Shown here: one piece after another, positions 57,341 through 64,000 of the stretch
How the letters are laid out: each line of letters starts with the position of its first letter
Position numbering within the stretch: the first letter of the stretch is position 1
Assembly: GCF_000759675.1 (NCBI RefSeq)
Contig: NZ_BAWM01000139.1
Location: 62,001-126,000 of the forward strand
From: Neobacillus niacini
GTDB taxonomy: Bacteria > Bacillota > Bacilli > Bacillales > Cytobacillaceae
Reading direction: 5' to 3'
Length of the DNA: 64,000 nucleotides
Position numbers and translations under genes: made by a program
The notes under the pieces: model-generated
The model's input: the letters and a program-made list of their open reading frames with translations, nothing else
Told to the model about the DNA's origin: nothing
Databases searched by the model: none

Positions 57341-58089
57341 CGATGAAAACAGTTTTTAAAAAAACGAACGGTTTGACCGATAACCCTACTCATTATTGTC
57401 CTGGCTGTACACATGGTGTCATCCACCGGCTTGTCGGTGAGGTTTTGGAAGAAATGGATATTTTAGAAGATACGATTGGGGTTGCCTCTGTAGGGTGTTC
57501 GGTTTTATCGTATGAATACTTTAATTGTGATATGACACAAGCAGCACACGGTCGTGCACCAGCCGTCGCTACAGGTGTGAAGAGGGTATTGCCTGACAGA
57601 TTTGTTTTCACTTATCAGGGAGATGGAGACCTTGCCTCCATTGGAATTAGTGAAGTTATTCATGCAGCTGCCAGAGGGGAAAAAATTACGGTCATCTTCG
57701 TAAATAATGCGATCTATGGAATGACAGGCGGACAGATGGCACCGACTACCTTGATTGGACAAAAAACAGCTACTACACCCTTTGGACGCGATGAAAGTAT
57801 TCAGGGCTCGCCGATAAAAGTCTGTGAAATGCTGGCAACTCTAGATGGAACCGCCTATATTGAGAGGGTTTCTACACATGATGTTCCACATATTCAAAAA
57901 ACAAAACGAGCTATTCGAACAGCATTTGAAACTCAGAAAAAAGGTCTTGGCTTTTCGATGATAGAAATATTATCTACCTGTCCAACAAACTGGGGATTAG
58001 ATCCAAATGAGTCACTTGATTGGGTGAAAGAAAACATGCTCCCTGTTTATCCTCTCGGAGTTTATAAGAATAAAGAGGGAGGGAATTAA
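57337..58089 (+). CDS. 2-oxoacid:acceptor oxidoreductase beta subunit (TPP-binding)
   Basis: 250 residues. TPP site GDGDLASIGISEVIHAAARGEKITVIFVNN (GDG...NN) and the Fe-S cysteines CPGCTHG near the start and GCSVLSYEY in the middle match the KorB/VorA family. Further AIYGMTGGQMAPTTL. Overlaps the alpha gene (ATGA) and is followed by the gamma gene two bases after its stop. Acts in the cytosol within the heterotetramer. Confidence 0.92.
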   Translation: MTMKTVFKKTNGLTDNPTHYCPGCTHGVIHRLVGEVLEEMDILEDTIGVASVGCSVLSYEYFNCDMTQAAHGRAPAVATGVKRVLPDRFVFTYQGDGDLASIGISEVIHAAARGEKITVIFVNNAIYGMTGGQMAPTTLIGQKTATTPFGRDESIQGSPIKVCEMLATLDGTAYIERVSTHDVPHIQKTKRAIRTAFETQKKGLGFSMIEILSTCPTNWGLDPNESLDWVKENMLPVYPLGVYKNKEGGN

Positions 58090-58091
58090 CG

Positions 58092-58637
58092 ATGTTGGAA
58101 GAAACTATCATTGCGGGATTCGGTGGACAGGGAGTTATGTCCATGGGACAGTTGATTGCCTATGCCGGGATGTTTGAAGGTAAAGCTGTCTCTTGGCTAC
58201 CATCTTATGGTCCAGAACAACGAGGAGGTACAGCTAATTGTGCGGTAGTAGTCAGCGATGAACAAGTAGGGTCACCGCTGGTTACATATCCTTCAACAGC
58301 GATTGTTCTAAATAACCCTTCCTTTGACAAATTCGAGCCGCTTGTAAGTCCAGGAGGATTATTGATTATCAATTCATCATTAGTCGCAAGAGTTTCAAAG
58401 CGAAGTGATATCAAGGTGATCGAATTAACTGCTACAGATATTGCAAATGATATGGGGAATGTACGGGTCGCGAATATGATTTTGTTGGGAGCTTTTATAG
58501 AACTTACAAGAGTCGTTTCATGTGAATCTGTTATCCATTCTTTGAAAAAAGTCTTGTCAGAAGATAAGCACCATTTGATTGAAGTCAACAAACAAGCACT
58601 AAATAAGGGTACTTCAATGATTTCCGTAACGCATTAA
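58092..58637 (+). CDS. 2-oxoacid:acceptor oxidoreductase gamma subunit
   Basis: 181 residues with ETIIAGFGGQGVMSMGQLIAYAGM, the hallmark gamma-domain N-terminus, then PSYGPEQRGGTANCAVVVSDEQVGSP. It completes the alpha-beta-gamma-delta set. Ends with a strong terminator. GGAGGGAATTAACG precedes the ATG. Confidence 0.92.
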   Translation: MLEETIIAGFGGQGVMSMGQLIAYAGMFEGKAVSWLPSYGPEQRGGTANCAVVVSDEQVGSPLVTYPSTAIVLNNPSFDKFEPLVSPGGLLIINSSLVARVSKRSDIKVIELTATDIANDMGNVRVANMILLGAFIELTRVVSCESVIHSLKKVLSEDKHHLIEVNKQALNKGTSMISVTH

Positions 58638-58645
58638 GTAAAATT

Positions 58646-58678
58646 AGCCGACCGACAAATGTTGAGTCGGCTTTTTCT
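58646..58678 (+). terminator. Intrinsic terminator of the oxidoreductase operon
   Basis: AGCCGAC pairs with GTCGGCT around 13 bases, followed by TTTTTC. Confidence 0.82.
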
Positions 58679-58735
58679 TTCTGTTTGTTTCATGTAATTG
58701 TGAGAAATAACTACAAGTGATATGCTTCACTTAAT

Positions 58736-58750
58736 TGAAAATGATTTTCA
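58736..58750. promoter_or_regulatory. Fur-box-like operator before the cupin gene
   Basis: TGAAAAT-G-ATTTTCA is a perfect 7-1-7 inverted repeat with two symmetrical differences from the Bacillus Fur box (TGATAAT-N-ATTATCA). It overlaps a possible -35 (TTGAAA, 58735-58740), so bound Fur would block transcription. Confidence 0.6.
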
Positions 58751-58788
58751 GTTAGGATATTAGTATAAACACTAGGAGGGAATTTAGG

Positions 58789-59130
58789 ATGGAGATAAAT
58801 TCAATTAAAGCCTACCAGGAGTTCAGTGAAGAAAGATTTACGAAAAGAATCATCTACAAAAAAGGTGAAACTACAGCATTTGTATTGAATTTCTTACCTG
58901 GACAACAGCTCCCAGTCCATAAGCACCCAGGTACAGAGGTATATCTTTATGTAGTAACAGGAAGCGGTACATTCATCATTGATGCTCAGGAATCAGTGGT
59001 ATCTGAAGCAGATTTGGTACATGTAGGAGGGGAAGAAGAGCTGGCCTTTAACAACACAGGCAGTGAACCCGTAAGCTTATATGTAGTATTAAGTAAAATA
59101 CCAAGCGAACAATACGCAAAAAATATATAA
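58789..59130 (+). CDS. Single-domain cupin protein
   Basis: 113 residues forming one cupin barrel. Motif 1 reads PGQQLPVHKHPGTEVYLYVVTGSG with the metal His pair (HKH) and Glu; motif 2 reads ADLVHVGGEEELAFNNTGSEP but lacks the usual second-motif His. No catalytic partner is near. AGGAGGG precedes the ATG. The Fur-box-like site upstream suggests induction by iron limitation. Function could be enzymatic or simply ligand binding. Confidence 0.82.
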   Translation: MEINSIKAYQEFSEERFTKRIIYKKGETTAFVLNFLPGQQLPVHKHPGTEVYLYVVTGSGTFIIDAQESVVSEADLVHVGGEEELAFNNTGSEPVSLYVVLSKIPSEQYAKNI

Positions 59131-59193
59131 CTAGAATTACAAAAGGAAAGCCAACTGATTTTAGTAACGGGTTCCCTTTGCAATCTTGTGTTA

Positions 59194-59240
59194 TGAAGGA
59201 CATTTCGTAAGCAATCTTGGAACGATTTGTCCTTCATTAG
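59194..59240. repeat. 10-bp inverted repeat between cupin and MMPL genes
   Basis: ATGAAGGACA and TGTCCTTCAT are exact reverse complements around 25 bases; GCAATCTTG occurs twice nearby. No T run, so it is not a clear terminator. Confidence 0.45.
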
Positions 59241-59278
59241 TATTCCAAATTGCAGCCGTATCGGAACCAGGTGTGATT

Positions 59279-61453
59279 TTAGGCTGGCTGCTTTCCATGC
59301 TTTTTTTGACCTTTATTTTTATATCCAAAGAACCACCAGTTCCAGTCTCCAAATAACTTCATCAATGCAGGAACAAGAACCATCCTGACGATTGTGGCAT
59401 CAATGAAGATAGCAATCGCGATGCCGACACCTAACTGCTTGATAGGCATTACGCCTGTAAAGGCAAAGGCACCTGTTACAACAATCATAATTGCAGCTGC
59501 GGAAGTAATAATTTTACTTGTATATGTTAAACCGGATATCGTAGCTTCTGTATTATCACCTGTTTTTAAATAAAACTCCTGAATCCTCGAAATCAAAAAC
59601 ACTTCGTAATCCATTGATAGTCCAAAGACGAGAGTGAATACAAAAACGGGTAAAATTAGGGCAATATCCGCAGGCTCTACTCCTAAATGCCCCTGCTGGA
59701 AAATCCAGACGACAATTCCGAATGTACAGCTAAGGCTTAATATATTCATTAAAATCGCCTTTAATGGAATTAGGATGGAACGAAAAGCGGCCATTAGAAT
59801 GAAGAAGGTTGAGACAATAATTAATAACAATCCATAAGGAGCCTTCTTAAATATCTCATCAAAGATTTCTTGCTCAAACTTTATCGTTCCTCCAAAATGG
59901 GTTGTCAAGCCCATTTCCCTGCTGGACCAATCACGAATCCATTCTCTAGCTTCAGCAGAATGGTCAGTAGTTTTTAAATAAACTTCAATCAGCATTTTAT
60001 TGTCTCTAACAAAATAGTCAAGTATGGGTGTGGTTTGTTCATTTTGTCCAAACCGAAGCAGTTGAGATAATATTTCCTCATCCTGAATACCTGTCGCGGA
60101 AAATGGAGAATCCACAGTATCAACAAGTTTATCCTTTGAAAGCTTTTCAAGAAAGCTGCTTACCTTCTCAAGATTACTTGTTTCTAAAACATCTCCTTTT
60201 GTTTCAATCACGACTGTTACTTTCTTTTCATTCCGTTTATCTTTAGGGATAAAATTCTCCTCGAAGGCTTCAAATGCTACCCTTGATGGATATTTTGCAG
60301 GAAGTGATTCTGTCCCTGGGATAGACATAGTCATCTGAGCAACAGGAACAAGACCGGCAAGGAGTATGGCTAGGGCTGCCCCTGCCATCAGAACCGGGCG
60401 CCTCATGACAAACTTTGCAAACCTATACCAAATACTTGTTTTCGTATCAGTTATCCGAAGGATGCTAAATTTGTTAATTCTAGTTCCAATAACGGCTAGG
60501 AAGGCTGGAAGAAAGGTCAAGGCACAAAAGGCAGAAATAAATACGACTACCATACCACCAAGAGCAACATTCTGAAATATATCAATTTGTATCAACCATA
60601 GAGCGGATAAGCCAATAAAAACACAAAGTCCTGAAAATATAATGGAACGTCCAGCGGTTGCTACGCTAATTTCAATAGCTTCCTGAATGGATTTAGTATG
60701 TAATTCTTCTTTGTAGCGGTTTATTAATAATAAGGCAAAGTCAATGCTTAGCGCGAGTCCTATCATAGGAACAATATTTAGAATAAATATGGTCAAATCG
60801 GTACTATAACTAAAAAAGAATACAGCACCCATTGTAGTTAAAATTGAAACAACCCCGATTACAATCGGTATGGAGGCTGCAATTAACCCTCCAAAAGCAA
60901 GGACCAAGACAATCAAAGCAATAGGCAGTCCTATCATTTCAGCTTTGGCTAAATCCTCTTGGCTGGCGATATTAAGATCTTGAACAATAATAGGCTCACC
61001 AGTCATAGTAACGCTTAATCCTTTTGTATTTTTTAGGATCTTGTTCAATTGATCAATTTCATTGCTTAAGTCTTCTGCTTTTTTATCAAAGGATAAAAGC
61101 CCATATGCATATTCATCTTTTATCATCCCATCTCTTTCAAATGGAGTGGTGATATGTTTGGCACCATTGAATTCTTTTAGATTCTCAAAGGTTGCTTGGA
61201 TAAACTGATTCCATTCATGTTCACTAACAGTGCTTTCTCTATGGAAGACAAGTATGATAGAAGATTTTGCTTGACCAAAGTCTCTTTCAAGCAGTTTTCT
61301 TGTTTCATTGTATTCACCATTATATTCAAAGCCGTTTCCGCTAAGTACAGAAGGTAATTTTAATGCGAAAACTCCTGATATTCCAATAATCAGTATCCAA
61401 AGGGCAAGTACCCATTTTCGATATTGGTATATAATTCCTCCAAGTTTCTCCAT
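59279..61453 (-). CDS. MMPL-family RND transporter
   Basis: 724 residues with the RND/MMPL layout: N-terminal membrane segment (WVLALWILIIGISGVFALKLPSVL), a large extracytoplasmic domain, a five-segment cluster (about 175-345), then the same arrangement repeated to the C-terminus. Membrane motifs PMIGLALSIDFALLLINRYKEEL and FTLVFGLSMDYEVFLISRIQEF hold the proton-relay acidic residues in matching places of both halves. It exports lipids or hydrophobic drugs by proton exchange; the substrate cannot be deduced. AAGAGGAGGTCTCAAA precedes the ATG on the minus strand. Single gene. Confidence 0.9.
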   Translation of the reverse strand: MEKLGGIIYQYRKWVLALWILIIGISGVFALKLPSVLSGNGFEYNGEYNETRKLLERDFGQAKSSIILVFHRESTVSEHEWNQFIQATFENLKEFNGAKHITTPFERDGMIKDEYAYGLLSFDKKAEDLSNEIDQLNKILKNTKGLSVTMTGEPIIVQDLNIASQEDLAKAEMIGLPIALIVLVLAFGGLIAASIPIVIGVVSILTTMGAVFFFSYSTDLTIFILNIVPMIGLALSIDFALLLINRYKEELHTKSIQEAIEISVATAGRSIIFSGLCVFIGLSALWLIQIDIFQNVALGGMVVVFISAFCALTFLPAFLAVIGTRINKFSILRITDTKTSIWYRFAKFVMRRPVLMAGAALAILLAGLVPVAQMTMSIPGTESLPAKYPSRVAFEAFEENFIPKDKRNEKKVTVVIETKGDVLETSNLEKVSSFLEKLSKDKLVDTVDSPFSATGIQDEEILSQLLRFGQNEQTTPILDYFVRDNKMLIEVYLKTTDHSAEAREWIRDWSSREMGLTTHFGGTIKFEQEIFDEIFKKAPYGLLLIIVSTFFILMAAFRSILIPLKAILMNILSLSCTFGIVVWIFQQGHLGVEPADIALILPVFVFTLVFGLSMDYEVFLISRIQEFYLKTGDNTEATISGLTYTSKIITSAAAIMIVVTGAFAFTGVMPIKQLGVGIAIAIFIDATIVRMVLVPALMKLFGDWNWWFFGYKNKGQKKHGKQPA

Positions 61454-61644
61454 TTTGAGACCTCCTCTTAATAGGGAATTATTCCCTTACCACAGTATAG
61501 CAGAACTCACAAAGAGTAATGGTTGACTATTTCATGGCAAATGAAATGGATACATTAAATATGATAAGAATCATTCCCACAATTAATAATGAAAATACAA
61601 ACATAGAGGAAGAGATTAAATATAAAATAATGTTCAATTAATAT

Positions 61645-61658
61645 TTTACAAATGTAAA
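61645..61658. promoter_or_regulatory. Putative DeoR operator before deoR
   Basis: TTTACA-AA-TGTAAA, with TGTTCAAT seven bases to the left (61631-61638). ACAAATGT and GTTCAAT also occur before deoC, so DeoR may control both. Confidence 0.45.
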
Positions 61659-61725
61659 AAAGTTATGGATTAAACATCATATCTTGCTATAATAATAAAA
61701 AAGTCAGGATAGAAGGTGATGAACA

Positions 61726-62670
61726 GTGGACCGAGAGAAACTAAGTAAAGTGATTGAAGCAGCAAAATTATATTATTTATTGGATCATAATCAAAACGAA
61801 ATTGCCAAGATATTGGGTGTTTCGCGCCCCACAGTGTCCCGTTTATTACAACAAGCAAAAAGCGAGGGAATCGTCCAAATAAATATCATGGACCCAACTG
61901 AGGATGTTGAAAACTTAGCCGCTCAGTTAGAAAAAAAGTTCAATTTAAAAAGAGCAATTGTCGCACCTATTCCGCAATTTGAAAATCATATCATTAAAAA
62001 TTATCTTGGGGAAAAAGCAGCATTGTATCTCCATGAAATAGTAAAAGATCAAGACATTATCGGGGTAACATGGGGAACAACGCTATACCACATTGCAGTG
62101 AAGCTAAAACAGAAATTTGTCAAAGATGTAAAGGTTGTGCAGCTAAAAGGCGGCGTCAGTCATGCTGAAACCAATAATTACGCTTCAGAAATCTTGTATC
62201 TTTTTGGTAAGGCGTACAATACAACACCTCTTAATCTTCCTTTGCCGGCGATTGTTGACCATGTTGTTGTAAAGCAGGCAATGGAAGCTGATCGCCATAT
62301 AAAAAAAATTCTTGAACTGGGTAAAAAGGCTAACATAGCACTGTTTACAATTGGTTCCATCAAGAAAGAATCCTTATTATTTCAAATGGGCTATTTTACT
62401 GAGAGTGACCAAAAAGCATTAAATGAAAAAGCAGTTGGCGATATTTGTTCTCGTTTCTTTGATAAAGATGGCGAAGTTTGTCATGAAAGCCTAAATGAAA
62501 GAACATTGGGAGTTAAACTAGAGGACTTACGAAAAAAGGAACATTCCATACTTGTTGCAGGCGGTCCTAATAAAATTGAGGGGATTTATGGCGCATTAAA
62601 GGGGAATTATGCCAATGTTTTAATAACCGATCAATTCACCGCAAAATTTTTACTCGATAAAACACAATGA
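61726..62670 (+). CDS. deoR: Deoxyribonucleoside regulator DeoR (SorC family)
   Basis: 314 residues. N-terminal HTH (YLLDHNQNEIAKILGVSRPTVSRLLQQAKSEGIV), then the SorC sugar-phosphate-binding domain with GVTWGTTLYHIA, VVQLKGGVSH and a C-terminal ILVAGGPNKIEGIYGALKGNYANVLITDQFTA. In B. subtilis DeoR represses dra-nupC-pdp and is released by deoxyribose-5-phosphate. GTG start behind AAGGTGATGAACA. The deoC, xapX and cdd genes follow, so this is a deoxynucleoside catabolic cluster. Confidence 0.92.
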   Translation: MDREKLSKVIEAAKLYYLLDHNQNEIAKILGVSRPTVSRLLQQAKSEGIVQINIMDPTEDVENLAAQLEKKFNLKRAIVAPIPQFENHIIKNYLGEKAALYLHEIVKDQDIIGVTWGTTLYHIAVKLKQKFVKDVKVVQLKGGVSHAETNNYASEILYLFGKAYNTTPLNLPLPAIVDHVVVKQAMEADRHIKKILELGKKANIALFTIGSIKKESLLFQMGYFTESDQKALNEKAVGDICSRFFDKDGEVCHESLNERTLGVKLEDLRKKEHSILVAGGPNKIEGIYGALKGNYANVLITDQFTAKFLLDKTQ

Positions 62671-62671
62671 T

Positions 62672-62708
62672 TTTACATTTGTTCAAAAATGCATTTACAA
62701 ATGTTCAA
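62672..62708. promoter_or_regulatory. Putative DeoR operator before deoC
   Basis: TTTACATTTGTTCAAA then TTTACAAATGTTCAAT. On the minus strand it reads ATTGAACA, identical to the half-site start of the B. subtilis DeoR operator (ATTGAACAAAATTTCAAT). It lies just before a likely promoter (TTGTTA 62714, TATAAA 62735). Confidence 0.6.
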
Positions 62709-62782
62709 TCCTTTTGTTATAGTTACATTGTGAATATAAACAATGAATTTTTTGCTTGTCTAAAACAGGGAGGATGTACAAA

Positions 62783-63457
62783 ATGACTCAAAGTGTTAAT
62801 AGAATGATTGACCATACATTATTAAAAGCGGATGCGACCAGGGATGAAATCGTGAAGTTAGTAGAAGAAGCTAAGAAATATTCTTTCGCTTCCGTATGTG
62901 TCAATCCAACTTGGGTAAAAATATCAGCAGATATGCTTAAAGATACCCCAGAAGTAAAAGTATGTACTGTAATTGGATTTCCTTTAGGAGCATCTACACC
63001 AGAAACAAAAGCATTTGAAACAAAAAATGCGATTGAAAATGGAGCAAATGAAATCGATATGGTGATCAACATTGCGGCACTTAAGGATAATCAAGATGAT
63101 TTAGTTGAAAGAGATATCAAAGCAGTTGTTGAGGCAGCGAAAGGTAAAGCTTTAACAAAGGTTATAATTGAGACTTGTCTTTTAACGAAAGAAGAAAAAG
63201 TAAGAGCGTGTGAACTTTCAGTGAAGGCTGGAGCAGATTTTGTAAAAACCTCAACAGGATTTTCTACGGGCGGGGCTACAGTTGAAGATATCCGTTTAAT
63301 GCGAGAAACAGTTGGACCTGAAATTGGTGTAAAAGCTTCTGGAGGCGTTCGCAGCCGTGAGGATGCACTTGCAATGATCGAAGCAGGAGCTACTCGTATC
63401 GGTGCAAGTTCTGGAGTGTCTATTAGTAAAGGTGAAATTTCTCAAAGTAATTATTAA
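62783..63457 (+). CDS. deoC: Deoxyribose-phosphate aldolase
   Basis: About 224 residues; class I aldolase splitting 2-deoxyribose-5-phosphate into glyceraldehyde-3-phosphate and acetaldehyde. RMIDHTLLKADAT starts the barrel. The SVCVNPTWV, CTVIGFPLGAS and EIDMVINIAALKD segments are typical; the Schiff-base Lys is in GADFVKTSTGF and the second active Lys in IGVKASGGVR. ATG 62783 stands behind CAGGGAGGATG. Second gene of the deo cluster, likely induced by deoxyribose-5-phosphate through DeoR. Confidence 0.96.
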   Translation: MTQSVNRMIDHTLLKADATRDEIVKLVEEAKKYSFASVCVNPTWVKISADMLKDTPEVKVCTVIGFPLGASTPETKAFETKNAIENGANEIDMVINIAALKDNQDDLVERDIKAVVEAAKGKALTKVIIETCLLTKEEKVRACELSVKAGADFVKTSTGFSTGGATVEDIRLMRETVGPEIGVKASGGVRSREDALAMIEAGATRIGASSGVSISKGEISQSNY

Positions 63458-63479
63458 TTTACGATTTGAGGGAAAAGAA

Positions 63480-63650
63480 ATGAAAGAAGTATTATTAGCA
63501 TTGCTTGCTGGATTAATTGTTGGAATCATTTTTAAATTTATGAAGCTTCCATTACCTGCTCCGCCAGTATTTTCAGCAGTAGTCGGCGTCTTTGGTGTGT
63601 ATTTTGGCGGCGTGGTTGCTGGTTGGATGGTAAAGTTCTTCCAAGGATAA
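63480..63650 (+). CDS. XapX domain small membrane protein
   Basis: 56 residues: MKEVLLALLAGLIVGIIFKF then MKLPLPAPPVFSAVVGVFGVYFGGVVAG. Two membrane helices with the P-A-P-P turn are the mark of the XapX/DUF1427 family, which is often encoded among nucleoside genes. No activity known. GAGGG precedes the ATG. It lies 22 bases after deoC. Confidence 0.88.
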   Translation: MKEVLLALLAGLIVGIIFKFMKLPLPAPPVFSAVVGVFGVYFGGVVAGWMVKFFQG

Positions 63651-63676
63651 AATGACGATTGCGGAGTGTGAACATA

Positions 63677-64000
63677 ATGGATGAAAAACAGCTAATGGCA
63701 GAAGCAGTCAAAGCACGAGAGTTTGCCTATGTGCCTTATTCGAAATTTCAGGTTGGAGCTGTTCTTTTAGCTAAAGACGGGAAAGTATTTCATGGATGTA
63801 ATATTGAAAATGCATCATATGGAATGACGAACTGTGCAGAAAGAACCGCTTTATTTAAGGCTTACTCTGAAGGTGTTACTCAGTTCGATTCACTAATAGT
63901 GGTGGCTGATACTAATCGGCCAGTTCCACCTTGTGGTGCCTGCCGGCAGGTAATATCTGAGCTTTGTGATTCTGAGATGGAGGTTATCCTTACGAATTTA
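63677..64000 (+). CDS. cdd: Cytidine deaminase, 3' end outside window
   Basis: 108 codons are visible. The zinc site is intact: NCAERTALFKAY gives the catalytic Glu and one Cys, PPCGACRQVISEL the other two. The N-terminus AREFAYVPYSKFQVGAVLLAKDGKVFHGCNIENASYGMT is typical. It deaminates cytidine and deoxycytidine to (deoxy)uridine, feeding the deo pathway. GGAGTGTGAACATA precedes the ATG. The gene continues past the window end. Confidence 0.95.
   Translation, partial: MDEKQLMAEAVKAREFAYVPYSKFQVGAVLLAKDGKVFHGCNIENASYGMTNCAERTALFKAYSEGVTQFDSLIVVADTNRPVPPCGACRQVISELCDSEMEVILTNL

Noticed and set aside
61567..61582. Fur box before the MMPL transporter (TGATAAGAATCATT)
   Set aside because: Too many differences from the consensus and poor symmetry.

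Overview
The window looks like chromosomal DNA of a Bacillaceae species (Bacillus sensu lato). It is AT-rich, has strong GGAGG-type ribosome binding sites with many TTG/GTG starts, many U-run hairpin terminators, and a B. subtilis-like order queG - yhbB - trmL - (nitroreductase) - prkA - yhbH. The exact genus cannot be read from the sequence.

Layout. 1-9.4 kb is a phosphonate operon: C-P lyase core phnG(partial)-H-I-J-K-M-L followed by the ABC importer phnD-C-E-E. 10.1-14.4 kb holds an MFS exporter and a lactate permease/L-lactate dehydrogenase pair. Three copies of one 50-60 bp hairpin repeat lie in this part. 14.7-20.1 kb holds a one-polypeptide ECF sigma/anti-sigma fusion, small genes, tRNA-Gly(UCC), a B3/B4 domain protein and queG.

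20.15-40.03 kb is an integrated element of about 19.9 kb. It starts with a large serine recombinase and is bounded by a 12-bp direct repeat (TCATATGTATGA), which is itself a palindrome around a central TG dinucleotide. Joining the outer flanks gives an imperfectly palindromic attB between queG and yhbB. Joining the inner flanks gives an imperfectly palindromic attP. Cargo includes RNase H-like, GIY-YIG and XRE genes; a promoter-driven, terminated structured RNA with a five-codon leader ORF; a 600-residue unknown protein; a group-II-unlike reverse transcriptase resembling defence-associated (Abi/UG) RTs; a DUF5662 protein; a small P-loop kinase; a zinc-ribbon/HEPN-like protein; a minus-strand pair with zinc-ribbon motifs; an ECF sigma factor with an anti-sigma factor carrying a SpoIIP-like domain that has lost its catalytic histidines; a DnaD-like protein; a complete orphan 5S rRNA gene; several small secreted or zinc-binding proteins; and a small serine resolvase with a res-like site. 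Five cargo genes are each followed by nearly the same terminator hairpin (GCGTTTCTG...CAGGAACGC), so the cargo reads like a set of cassettes. No conjugation, capsid or transposase genes are visible.

40-64 kb is ordinary host chromosome: yhbB, trmL, a nitroreductase, the sporulation pair prkA/yhbH with sigma-E-like promoters, a KinB-type sensor kinase, azoreductase, aldo/keto reductase, a PAS-GGDEF diguanylate cyclase, a DUF1646 transporter, an oxidoreductase pseudogene, fabF, a shortened 5'-nucleotidase-family protein, a four-subunit 2-oxoacid:ferredoxin oxidoreductase operon with a P-loop ATPase, a cupin behind a Fur-box-like site, an MMPL transporter, and the deoxyribonucleoside operon deoR - deoC - xapX - cdd (cut by the window end).
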